The notes beneath the pieces are model-generated. The model did no database searches and had not been told where the DNA came from. It saw only the letters and a program-made list of their open reading frames with translations. Position numbers and translations under genes: made by a program. From Flavivirga abyssicola (GTDB lineage: Bacteria; Bacteroidota; Bacteroidia; Flavobacteriales; Flavobacteriaceae): 64,000 bases of DNA. Location: positions 2,529,001-2,593,000 of the forward strand of contig NZ_CP141266.1 in assembly GCF_030540775.2 (NCBI RefSeq). Direction: 5' to 3'. Below are positions 54,764 through 63,442 of this stretch, one piece after another. The stretch's first letter is position 1; each line of letters starts with the position of its first letter.

Positions 54764-55225
54764 ATGCTAACTTGGAAAGACGTAATCAATTTTTCTGTAA
54801 AAGGAAACCCTGTTCCAGACAGGCGTGTCGAAAAAAAAGATGCTGAATGGCGTGTGCAATTAACTCCGGAGCAATTTAGAATTACCAGACAAAAAGGAAC
54901 AGAACGTCCACATAGTGGTGCGTTGTGTAGTACACATGAGGCAGGTAAGTATAACTGTGTCTGTTGTGGTACACCTTTGTTCGATTCTACTATTAAATTT
55001 AGTTCAGGAACAGGTTGGCCCAGCTTTACACAGCCCATTAAAGAAAATGCTATTAAGTATGAAAAAGATACCGCATTTGGGATGGTACGTGTAGAGGTGA
55101 TGTGTAATACGTGTGATGCTCATTTGGGACATGTGTTCCCCGATGGACCAGAGCCTAGCGGTTTGCGTTATTGTATCAATTCTGAATCTATGCAATTAGA
55201 AAAGGAAGCTATCAATGACAAATAA
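54764..55225 (+). CDS. msrB: peptide-methionine (R)-S-oxide reductase MsrB
   Basis: A 153-residue cytoplasmic enzyme. The structural zinc is bound by Cys65/Cys68 (CVCCG) and Cys114/Cys117 ([10 protein letters not shown]); the catalytic residue is Cys137 in [17 protein letters not shown] is also diagnostic. It reduces the R-epimer of methionine sulfoxide. Its end overlaps msrA by 11 bases, so both epimers are repaired by one operon. Confidence 0.96.
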   Translation: MLTWKDVINFSVKGNPVPDRRVEKKDAEWRVQLTPEQFRITRQKGTERPHSGALCSTHEAGKYNCVCCGTPLFDSTIKFSSGTGWPSFTQPIKENAIKYEKDTAFGMVRVEVMCNTCDAHLGHVFPDGPEPSGLRYCINSESMQLEKEAINDK

Positions 55226-55754
55226 AAATATACAATTAGCCACATTTGGAGGCGGTTGTTTTTGGTGTACAGAAGCTGTATTTCTAGAAGTTAGAGGGGT
55301 TGAAAAAGTGGTATCTGGATATTCGGGAGGAGATGTCCCTGGACATCCAACTTATCGTGAGATTTGCTCGGGTTTGACAGGACATGCTGAAGTCGTTCAA
55401 GTAACATTTGATGCTCATGTGATTTCTTATGAGGAGATATTAGTTATTTTTATGACAACCCACGATCCCACAACTTTGAACAGGCAAGGGGCAGATAAAG
55501 GCACACAATACCGATCGGTGATTTATTATCATAATGACAAGCAAAAAGATATTGCAAAGGTTGTTTTAAAAGAAGTAGCGCCTTATTATGAAAATTCTAT
55601 AGTTACAGAACTTAGCCCTTTAGATGTGTTTTATGAAGCAGAAGACTATCATCAAGACTACTATAGAAATAATCAGGAACAAGGGTATTGTAGCTTTGTA
55701 ATTACGCCAAAATTGGCAAAACTGCGTAAACTTCACGCAGACAAATTAAAATAA
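55215..55754 (+). CDS. msrA: peptide-methionine (S)-S-oxide reductase MsrA
   Basis: A 179-residue enzyme. Catalytic Cys15 is in GGCFWC, followed by [21 protein letters not shown], and later [18 protein letters not shown] and YHQDYYRNN. It reduces the S-epimer of methionine sulfoxide, using thioredoxin or glutaredoxin. Translational coupling to msrB (11-base overlap) is clear. Thiol-redox genes follow on the same strand. Confidence 0.96.
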   Translation: MTNKNIQLATFGGGCFWCTEAVFLEVRGVEKVVSGYSGGDVPGHPTYREICSGLTGHAEVVQVTFDAHVISYEEILVIFMTTHDPTTLNRQGADKGTQYRSVIYYHNDKQKDIAKVVLKEVAPYYENSIVTELSPLDVFYEAEDYHQDYYRNNQEQGYCSFVITPKLAKLRKLHADKLK

Positions 55755-55777
55755 TTTAAAAAGAAAGGACCATTTTA

Positions 55778-56269
55778 ATGTCAAATCACACAGAGCAAGA
55801 ACAGGTGTTTAGTGCTCCGGAATTCCATATTAATGATTGGATTGATGCTAATGGGAATAAAACAGAAGCCATAAAACTTTCAGATTTTAAGGGCAAGTTT
55901 AAAATAGTATACTGTTTTCAAAGTTGGTGTCCAGGGTGTCATAGTAAAGGGTTGCCGGATCTTAAAAAAATGGTAGACGCTTTAAAAGAACATTCAAATA
56001 TCTCATTTTTAGCCATACAAACTGTTTTTGAAGGGTATCATGATAATACCTACCAAAAGATAGTAGAAACTCAAAAAAAATATGGATTAAAAATACCGTT
56101 TGGGCATGATGCTGGAAATGATGGCAAGTCACGATCAAATATTATGACCAATTATCAAACAGGAGGAACCCCTTGGTTTATTTTTATTGACAAACATGAT
56201 CATGTCGTATTCTCAGATTTTCATTTAAATCCAGATGCAGCAATCCGTTTTTTAAAAACAATTGATTAA
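55778..56269 (+). CDS. thioredoxin-fold (TlpA/redoxin-like) protein
   Basis: A 163-residue protein without a signal peptide. FKIVYCFQSWCPGCHSKGLP contains the CxxC pair Cys51/Cys54 of a thioredoxin fold, and GTPWFIFIDKHDHVVFSD holds the cis-Pro side. It is probably a reductant in the sulfoxide-repair operon, or a peroxiredoxin-like thiol protein. A good Shine-Dalgarno-like AAAGGACC precedes it. Its stop is directly followed by the glutaredoxin ATG. Confidence 0.82.
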   Translation: MSNHTEQEQVFSAPEFHINDWIDANGNKTEAIKLSDFKGKFKIVYCFQSWCPGCHSKGLPDLKKMVDALKEHSNISFLAIQTVFEGYHDNTYQKIVETQKKYGLKIPFGHDAGNDGKSRSNIMTNYQTGGTPWFIFIDKHDHVVFSDFHLNPDAAIRFLKTID

Positions 56270-56510
56270 ATGAAAGAAGCCATTAAGCTTTATGGTGCAG
56301 ATAGGTGCCATAAAACGCAACATTATAAGGCATTTTTTGAAACACGTAATTTAGATTACGTGTTTCTGGATGTTGAAACTAATGGTGCTTTTGCTGAAGA
56401 ACTAAGAGGTTTATATGAAAATAGGAAACTCAATTTTCCAACTAAGAAACCCATCAGATAAAGAGTTGAATAAGCGTATTGCAAATTTAGATGAACAGCA
56501 AACTAGATAA
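56270..56510 (+). pseudogene. glutaredoxin-like gene, broken by a deletion frameshift
   Basis: The first frame (ATG 56270) encodes KLYGADRCHKTQHYKAFF and ENRKLNFPT, a glutaredoxin-like protein with a C-x-x-T active site, then stops at 56461. From about 56440 the family sequence resumes in the +1 frame as LRNPSDKELNKRIANLDEQQ and ends at TAA 56508-56510. About six residues expected between FPT and LRNP are missing, so roughly 20 bases were lost, possibly between two short AACT repeats. The C-terminus overlaps the next gene by 20 bases. A sequencing error is less likely, since codons are missing as well. Confidence 0.7.
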
Positions 56511-57018
56511 AATAGCCTTAGGAGGTGGTTGCCATTGGTGTACAGAAGCCATATTTCAGTCGTTAATAGGCGTTGTAGAAGTTGAGCAAGGCTATGTCGC
56601 TTCAGTCGATGAAAACAGCAATTTTTCAGAAGCCATTATTGTGCATTTTAATATGGACGAAATGTCATTAAAGACACTTATTGAAATGTACTTACATACA
56701 CATAAAAGTACAAGTAATTACTCTATGCGAAGTAAATACAGGTCTGCTGTTTATACATTTTCAGAAGAACAAAAAAAAGAATCAGAATACATTATTGAAA
56801 ATTTTCAGAAAGATTTTGAATATAGGTTAATCACTAAAGTATATCCTTTTCAGTCTTTCGAAGCCTCAAGAGAAGCTATTCAAAATTATTATCAAAAAAA
56901 TCCAGAAAAGCCTTTTTGTAAAACATTTATCGATCCCAAACTAAAATACGTAATGCAAAAATTTTCTTGTCAAATTAACCAAAGTAAAGTAGCACATATC
57001 GCTACGACTACAGTATAA
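56491..57018 (+). CDS. second MsrA-family protein (GCHWC variant)
   Basis: A 175-residue MsrA homolog. The active-site motif is GGCHWC (Cys14), with His replacing the usual Phe. HTHKSTSNYSMRSKYRSAVYTF parallels the substrate-binding region of MsrA, and the C-terminal NYYQKNPEKPFC matches a resolving-cysteine tail. The usual DPT...G-x-DxGxQYRS part is reduced. It is clearly diverged from the MsrA upstream and may prefer free methionine sulfoxide or another substrate. Confidence 0.85.
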   Translation: MNSKLDKIALGGGCHWCTEAIFQSLIGVVEVEQGYVASVDENSNFSEAIIVHFNMDEMSLKTLIEMYLHTHKSTSNYSMRSKYRSAVYTFSEEQKKESEYIIENFQKDFEYRLITKVYPFQSFEASREAIQNYYQKNPEKPFCKTFIDPKLKYVMQKFSCQINQSKVAHIATTTV

Positions 57019-57029
57019 AGATTTTATAA

Positions 57030-58253
57030 ATGAAAAGTTCAAAACTAAATATTCAAAATAACAAAGGCTTAAAACTTCAGGCGTATTTAGAATTGCCAGC
57101 AAATCAAAAACCGAATTACTTTGCCATTTTTGCACACTGTTTTACATGCACCAGTTCATTGAGTGCCGTAAAAAATATTAGTCGCGCATTAACAAATTAT
57201 GGTTTTGGAGTTGTAAGATTCGATTTTACAGGCTTGGGCAGAAGTGAAGGCGAGTTTGCAGAAAGTCATTTTTCTGCTAACGTTGATGACTTAATAGCTG
57301 TAAGTAATTATATGGGCACTCATTATGAAGCACCATCACTATTAGTGGGGCATTCGTTAGGTGGAGCGGCAGTTTTGTCGGCGGCTTCCCAATTAGAGAG
57401 TATAAAAGCCATAGCAACCATTGGAGCACCTGCAACAGTAGGTCATGTAACACATTTATTTTCTCATGGTATTGATGAAGTTAAAGCGAAGGGTGAGGTT
57501 GAAGTTAATATAGGAGGCCGTCCTTTTAAAATTAATAAAGACTTTGTAGAAGATTTTGATAAAACGGATTTGCCTGCCATTGTAAAGACATTACGGAAGC
57601 CATTATTAATTCTGCATGCGCCCACAGACACCGTTGTGGGTATTAAAAATGCAGAACAATTATATCATCAGGCACATCATCCCAAAAGTTTTGTAACGCT
57701 TGATGATGCAGATCATTTATTATCTAACCCAAATGATAGTAAATATGCAGGTAATGTAATTGGTACTTGGGTTCAACGGTATTTTGAACCCAAAGAAAAT
57801 AAAATGCTGGAAACTAAAGGCGAGCAATTAGTAGGACATTTAAATTTAGTTGAAGACAATTTTACAACCTCTATTCAAACTAAAAAACATACCATGATTG
57901 CAGATGAACCTAGTACGGTTGGAGGTGATGATTTTGGACCTTCTCCTTATGAATACCTTAATGCTGGTTTGGTAGCTTGTACTGCTATGACCTTAAAAAT
58001 GTATGCGCAACGTAAACAATGGGATTTACAAGAAGTATTTGTATATGTAACACATTCCAGAAAACATAGTGACGATTTAGGCCTAGAAATAGAAACTCCG
58101 ACTTACTTGGATCATATTAGTAAAAAGCTGAAATTTGTTGGCAATTTGGATGAAAAACAAAAAGAGCGCCTAAAAGAAATAGCTTCAAGATGTCCAGTGC
58201 ATAAGACCATTGCCAGCGAAGTCGTTTTTAATACAACAATCGTAAATGATTAA
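57030..58253 (+). CDS. alpha/beta hydrolase - OsmC fusion
   Basis: A 407-residue protein. Residues 1-250 are an alpha/beta hydrolase with [10 protein letters not shown], the nucleophile elbow [19 protein letters not shown] (acid) and DDADHLLSN (His). Residues about 270-407 are an OsmC-like peroxidase with [19 protein letters not shown] and SRCPVHKT carrying the two cysteines. This fusion is known in bacteria; the roles are likely peroxide reduction and ester hydrolysis. It closes the thiol-repair series and abuts the next gene. Confidence 0.92.
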   Translation: MKSSKLNIQNNKGLKLQAYLELPANQKPNYFAIFAHCFTCTSSLSAVKNISRALTNYGFGVVRFDFTGLGRSEGEFAESHFSANVDDLIAVSNYMGTHYEAPSLLVGHSLGGAAVLSAASQLESIKAIATIGAPATVGHVTHLFSHGIDEVKAKGEVEVNIGGRPFKINKDFVEDFDKTDLPAIVKTLRKPLLILHAPTDTVVGIKNAEQLYHQAHHPKSFVTLDDADHLLSNPNDSKYAGNVIGTWVQRYFEPKENKMLETKGEQLVGHLNLVEDNFTTSIQTKKHTMIADEPSTVGGDDFGPSPYEYLNAGLVACTAMTLKMYAQRKQWDLQEVFVYVTHSRKHSDDLGLEIETPTYLDHISKKLKFVGNLDEKQKERLKEIASRCPVHKTIASEVVFNTTIVND

Positions 58254-58298
58254 ATGGTATTTAAATTATTACCTTTAATGCTTCATAAAACCCTCATT

Positions 58299-61200
58299 AT
58301 GGATACTAAATATAGAATAGTCCTAACTTTAGTCATCATGTTTATATTCAGCGCTTGTGCTACATATAAACCACAATTTAATACTGCGAATACAAACCCT
58401 TCTTTTCCGGATAAGGACATTATGCATTCGTTTTATTTAATTGGAGATGCTGGTAATTCATCTTTAGGAACATCCTCGAAAGCACTACAATCATTTAAAG
58501 AAGCTTTAAGTAAAGCTTCAAAAAACAGCACAGCACTTTTTTTAGGAGATAATATCTATCCAAAAGGGTTACCAAAAAAAGAAGATGAAGGGAGAGCGTT
58601 TGCTGAACATCAACTAAATATTCAAACAGCAGCAGTAGAAGGTTTTAAAGGAGAAACAGTTTTCATCCCAGGAAACCATGATTGGTACAACAACGGATTA
58701 AAAGGGCTTAAAAGACAAGAGAAATATGTTGAAAAAAAACTAGGTAAGCATACATTTCTGCCAGAAAATGGATGCCCTATTGAAAAAGTAAAGATATCTG
58801 ATGATATCGTTATGATTTTGGTCGATTCTGAATGGTATTTAACCGACTGGAATAAACATCCGACAATAAATGACGATTGCGAAATAAAAACCCGAACCAA
58901 GTTTTTTGATGAATTTGAAAGTGAAATAAAGAAAGCAAGAGGAAAAACAACCATTGTTGCTTTACACCACCCTATGTTTACTAATGGCTCTCATGGTGGA
59001 CAGTATTCTTTTAAAAGCCATATGAAACCTATTCCTGTTTTAGGAACCCTTAAAAATTTAATCCGTAAAACAGGAGGAGTAACGATTGTAGATGTGCAAA
59101 ATAAGATGTATAATGAATTTAGAAAACGCATCATAACATTATCTCAGGAAAATGATAAAGTTGTTTTTGTATCTGGACACGATCACAACTTACAGTACAT
59201 CGTTCAAGATAATTTACCTCAAATAGTAAGCGGATCTGGCTCTAAAGAAATGGCAGTTCGCAATGTTGGAAATGGTCAATTTTCCTATAGTACCCAAGGG
59301 TATGCAAGACTAGATGTGTTTAAAGATGGCTCATCCCATGTTCGCTTTTATTCTGCAGAAGATAATACTGTTGTGTTTCAAACACAGGTTTTAGAAGCAG
59401 AGGAAATAAAAACAATTAAAGATTACAAGGATAATACTGAAAAAGAAGTAATGGCCTCTGTTTATTCTGAAGAAGAAACAACCAAAGGAGGTGCTTATAA
59501 AATGTTTTGGGGTAAACGCTATCGTGATGAATTTAGTACAAAAGTTAAAGCGCCTACAGTAAGGCTCGATACACTTTTTGGCGGGTTAACCCCAGTTAGA
59601 AAAGGAGGCGGACATCAATCAAAATCTTTACGATTGAAAGATGCCAAAGGGAGGGAGTATGTTATGAGAGCACTTCGTAAAAATGCCATTCAATATATAC
59701 AATCGGTGGGATTTAAAGATCAGTATATAGAAGGTCAGTTTAATGATTCCTATACCGAAGGGCTTCTACTAGATATTTTTACAGGATCACATCCTTATGC
59801 GCCTTTTACAATAGGAACGCTCTCTGATGCCGTTGGTGTTTATCATACAAATCCAGTGCTTTATTATGTGCCGAAGCAATCAACCTTAGGTCAATTTAAT
59901 AATGAGTTTGGAAACGAACTTTATATGATTGAAGAGCGCGCAAGTTCTGGTCATGGTGATAAAGCTAGTTTTGGTTTTTCAGACGAACTCATAAGCACAG
60001 ACGATTTACTAAAGGAATTAAAAGAAGATGAAGACCATGTTTTAGATGAAGCTGCTTACATAAGAGCACGCTTATTCGATATGCTGATTGGTGATTGGGA
60101 CAGACACGAAGATCAATGGCGTTGGGCAGAATTTAAAGAAAAAGGTAAAAAAATATATCGTCCGGTTCCAAGAGACCGTGATCAGGCGTTTTCTATTATG
60201 GCAGATGGGACTTTACTCGGTTTAGCAACGACCATAGTACCTTCGTTACGTTTATTACATAGTTACGAAGAAGAATTAAAAAGCCCAAAATGGTTCAATT
60301 TAGAACCTTACCCTTTAGATATGACTTTAATTAATCAATCCGATAAAAGTGTTTGGGATGCTCAAGTAAAGTATATTGTAGAGAATCTAACAGATGCTAT
60401 AATTGACAAAGCATTTTTAAATTTCCCACCCGAAGTTAGCAAGGAAAACATAAAAGACATTAAGCGTAAACTTAAAGGGAGACGTTCTAACCTGCAAACG
60501 ATTTCTGATACCTATTATGACCATATAAGTAAGTTCGCCGTTATTAAAGGAACAGATAAAGACGATTGGTTTGAAATAGAACGTATGCCTCAGGGAAATA
60601 CTAAAGTAACAGCTTATAGAATTAAAGATGGGAAAAAAGCAGATGTATTTCATCAAAGGACTTATACCTGTGTTAATACGCAAGAAATATGGATTTATGG
60701 TTTGGATGATGATGATACATTTGAAATTTTTGGAGGAGGTAATAAGCTTATAAAAATACGATTAATAGGAGGCCAGAATAATGATACTTATAATATTAAA
60801 AACGGTAAGCGTGTCAATATTTATGATTACAAATCCAAAGCGAACACATTCACTACAAATAAAGGGCGAAAACAACTTACAGACGATTACGAAACAAATG
60901 TTTATGATTATAAAAAGCTGAAAAATAGTAGCAATCAATTAATGCCGACTTTAGGGTCTAATCCAGATGATGGACTTAAAATAGGGTTTTCTAATACCTT
61001 AACTAATTACGGTTTTATGCGTAATCCTTTTACATCCAAACACATTGTTTCCGGAGCCTATTATTTTGCAACACAAGGATTCGATTTTGGATATAATGGG
61101 GAATTTGCAAAAGTTGTTGGGAATATGAATTTAAATTTACAGGCTCAATTCACAAGTCCTAATTATGCTATTAACTTCTTTGGATTTGGTAACAACACAC

Positions 61201-62003
61201 CAAACCCGGAAGCAGACGAAAATGATGGTCTAGATGTAGGTTTAGATTATAATCGTGTGAAATTGCAAACCCTAAAATTTTCACCATCATTAGTTTGGAG
61301 AGGTCGTTTAGGCGCTAGTTTTAAAATTGGATTATTATATGAATCTTATGAGGTAGAAGAAACAGAAGGACGGTTTATAAACGATCAATTTATTGGAGAT
61401 AATACAGAAATTGATAATGATTATTATGGTATTGATGCTAAATATCATTATGAGAATTACGATAATGAAGCATTTCCAACATTAGGTATGATGATAGCAC
61501 TTCAAACAGGATATAAAAATAATCTGGAGGAATCAAAAGGTTTTGCATATCTAATTCCAGAAATAGCCTTCGATTATAAGTTAATACCTAGCGGACAATT
61601 AGTATTAGCAACAAAGTTGAAAGGGCATATTAATTTTGGGGATGAATTTGAGTTTTATCAAGGTGCTAATATTGGAGCTAATAATGGTTTAAGAGGGTAT
61701 AGAAATGAACGATTTACAGGTAAAAGCTCTTTTGTTCAAAGTACAGATATCCGATTAAATTTACGCAAAGTAAAAACAGGATTATTGCCTTTAAATATTG
61801 GGTTTTATGGAGGCGTGGATTATGGACGCATTTGGGTTGATAATGATTTCTTGTTAAACCCAAATGATCATTCAGATGATTGGAACACGTCTATTGGTGG
61901 TGGTATTTTTGCTAATGCAGCAGATATGGTTACCTTAAATCTATCGGTATTTAATAGTGATGATGGTCTGCGTTTAGCTTTTAAAATGGGCTTTGGGTTT
62001 TAA
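58299..62003 (+). CDS. metallophosphoesterase / kinase-like / beta-barrel lipoprotein
   Basis: The frame opens at 58254, but ATG 58299 gives a lipoprotein signal (IMFIFSAC), so the product is about 1,234 residues. Residues about 40-345 are a metallophosphoesterase: LIGDAGNSS, FLGDNIYPKG, IPGNHDWYNNG, ALHHPMF, SGHDHN. Residues about 400-700 hold GREYVMRALRK, LFDMLIGDWDRHEDQW and RPVPRDRDQAF, which look like the nucleotide-binding Lys, catalytic Asp601 and metal Asp626/Asp628 of atypical kinases of the CotH/Fam20/HipA type. From about 850 a BamA-like beta-barrel ends in GFGF. The phosphoesterase and barrel are sure; the kinase-like part is an inference. Confidence 0.82.
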   Translation: MDTKYRIVLTLVIMFIFSACATYKPQFNTANTNPSFPDKDIMHSFYLIGDAGNSSLGTSSKALQSFKEALSKASKNSTALFLGDNIYPKGLPKKEDEGRAFAEHQLNIQTAAVEGFKGETVFIPGNHDWYNNGLKGLKRQEKYVEKKLGKHTFLPENGCPIEKVKISDDIVMILVDSEWYLTDWNKHPTINDDCEIKTRTKFFDEFESEIKKARGKTTIVALHHPMFTNGSHGGQYSFKSHMKPIPVLGTLKNLIRKTGGVTIVDVQNKMYNEFRKRIITLSQENDKVVFVSGHDHNLQYIVQDNLPQIVSGSGSKEMAVRNVGNGQFSYSTQGYARLDVFKDGSSHVRFYSAEDNTVVFQTQVLEAEEIKTIKDYKDNTEKEVMASVYSEEETTKGGAYKMFWGKRYRDEFSTKVKAPTVRLDTLFGGLTPVRKGGGHQSKSLRLKDAKGREYVMRALRKNAIQYIQSVGFKDQYIEGQFNDSYTEGLLLDIFTGSHPYAPFTIGTLSDAVGVYHTNPVLYYVPKQSTLGQFNNEFGNELYMIEERASSGHGDKASFGFSDELISTDDLLKELKEDEDHVLDEAAYIRARLFDMLIGDWDRHEDQWRWAEFKEKGKKIYRPVPRDRDQAFSIMADGTLLGLATTIVPSLRLLHSYEEELKSPKWFNLEPYPLDMTLINQSDKSVWDAQVKYIVENLTDAIIDKAFLNFPPEVSKENIKDIKRKLKGRRSNLQTISDTYYDHISKFAVIKGTDKDDWFEIERMPQGNTKVTAYRIKDGKKADVFHQRTYTCVNTQEIWIYGLDDDDTFEIFGGGNKLIKIRLIGGQNNDTYNIKNGKRVNIYDYKSKANTFTTNKGRKQLTDDYETNVYDYKKLKNSSNQLMPTLGSNPDDGLKIGFSNTLTNYGFMRNPFTSKHIVSGAYYFATQGFDFGYNGEFAKVVGNMNLNLQAQFTSPNYAINFFGFGNNTPNPEADENDGLDVGLDYNRVKLQTLKFSPSLVWRGRLGASFKIGLLYESYEVEETEGRFINDQFIGDNTEIDNDYYGIDAKYHYENYDNEAFPTLGMMIALQTGYKNNLEESKGFAYLIPEIAFDYKLIPSGQLVLATKLKGHINFGDEFEFYQGANIGANNGLRGYRNERFTGKSSFVQSTDIRLNLRKVKTGLLPLNIGFYGGVDYGRIWVDNDFLLNPNDHSDDWNTSIGGGIFANAADMVTLNLSVFNSDDGLRLAFKMGFGF

Positions 62004-62551
62004 CGTCGCCTTGAAAAGTACCTTTACTTAAAAAATAAATATATCCTACCGTCTGTCTCCTCGTATGGTATGCCCGCAAATATTGCCTAGACAGTAATAT
62101 AAATAATATTAAATAAAAGCTGTATCGTGATTATATGTTAATAGTATCTACCAGATAGAAGCCCCACACTTACAGAGAAAAGTCATTTAGGAACTCCTTT
62201 TGAAATAGGTCGTTCTTTCCTAAATAGATGATTATAAGGTTAAAAAAGAGTCTAAGGTGATCGTTAAGAAGTGACCATCAGGCAAGCCCCGACCCTTCGT
62301 AAGAATAAAGCACAAAAGCTTCGAAATCCAGGAGCATAGATTGGATGGCGCATTGGCGCGACGTCGAAGTTTTGTGCTTGGTTCTTCTTAGGCATAAGCC
62401 AAGAGAAGAAATTCCTATCGAAGGGGCGTCTTTTCTTTTGTTACTTTTCTTTGGACGCGCAAAGAAAAGTAAATAATTGTTCTTTTTTAAAAGATGTGGG
62501 TGCACAGTAGTTGCCTCCTCGCAGTCGAGGTTCAACCTAACATAGCTTTAA
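62004..62551. repeat. gap with flavobacterial dispersed repeat
   Basis: No real gene is seen in these 548 bases. The part from about 62230 to 62530 contains stretches (AAAGCACAAAAGCTTCG, GGATGGCGCATTGGCG, TTTCTTTGGACGCGCAAAGAAAAG) that I associate with common intergenic repeats of flavobacterial genomes. An 85-codon minus frame (62278-62535) is the usual spurious ORF from this repeat. TTTTCTTTTGTTACTTTTCTTTGG gives a poly-pyrimidine tract. Confidence 0.5.
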
Positions 62552-63394
62552 CTATTTCAACCTAAACTCATACAGGTTCCCACCATCTCCATGTGCTTTT
62601 TCATCAGTAATATAAACGGTGTTTTTATCTTTAAAACAAATACTTTCCTTTTGAGATATATTCTTAAAGTCATAAGTTTTAAGCGTACCGTTAAAGAAAT
62701 CATCAGACTTGAAATCGGTAAAAATCAAAAATGATTTTTGAGTTAATAAAACCATTTGTTTGCCATCATCACTTATATCTGCTGAGGTCACCCAACAATG
62801 TAAATCGTCACAGAAGCTAAACGTGCTAACTAACTCAGCTACATGATTACCTTTTTTAGCAGGGATTTTATACAAATGAGTTTTACCAAAATCGTTTTTT
62901 ACACGACTTTTAGTAAATAAATAAAGACTGTCGTTATAATGGAAGAATGCTTCACAATCGAAATATAGTTTTTTCTTTTTTGGAGGAAACTTTTTCTGGT
63001 TTGAATATGTAAAAGAGATCCGTTCCACGTCAATTTTTTTAGAACTTTTTAAAGCGTTTGCATTCACCTTTAAAATACTCAGGTTTTTACGGTCGTTAAC
63101 ATTGTTTCCAAAATCACCTATATAAAGATTGCCAGCTTTATCTGCTGTTAAATCTTCCCAATCATGGTTTTTTGCATCAATTTTTAATGTTTTTATAATA
63201 GCTCCTTTTCTATTTAAACCATAAATTTTAGAAGCATTTCCACCATCATTTAACATCCAAATGACATCTGAATTTGGTACTGTTTCTGTTCCGGAAACTT
63301 CATGCAATGCTTTAGGTAGATCAGCAATCACATTTTTACTTTCTGGGTTACACGATGCTGTTAATAGTATTACTGATAAAAGAAATTTATTCAT
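62552..63394 (-). CDS. propeller-like lipoprotein, 280 aa
   Basis: The signal ends ILLTASC (Cys about 15). The mature chain has repeated strands of the six-bladed propeller type (PNSDVIWMLNDGGNASKIYGL, GNLYIGDFGNNVNDRKNLSIL, GKTHLYKIP, KDKNTVYITDEKAHGDGGNLYE). The closing motif resembles the opening one, as in SdiA-regulated or NHL-like proteins. It is divergent from the flavoprotein at 63443, with 48 bases between starts. A calcium-dependent phosphoesterase or strictosidine-synthase-like role is possible but not shown. Confidence 0.65.
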   Translation of the reverse strand: MNKFLLSVILLTASCNPESKNVIADLPKALHEVSGTETVPNSDVIWMLNDGGNASKIYGLNRKGAIIKTLKIDAKNHDWEDLTADKAGNLYIGDFGNNVNDRKNLSILKVNANALKSSKKIDVERISFTYSNQKKFPPKKKKLYFDCEAFFHYNDSLYLFTKSRVKNDFGKTHLYKIPAKKGNHVAELVSTFSFCDDLHCWVTSADISDDGKQMVLLTQKSFLIFTDFKSDDFFNGTLKTYDFKNISQKESICFKDKNTVYITDEKAHGDGGNLYEFRLK

Positions 63395-63442
63395 TTAGGC
63401 TGTCATCATTTATAATGCTAAATTTACGCAGTAATTTTTGAT

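Noticed and set aside
62278-62535. An 85-residue minus-strand protein
   Set aside because: It overlaps an intergenic repeat, has no signal, domain or ribosome-binding site, and its composition is typical of spurious frames from this repeat type.
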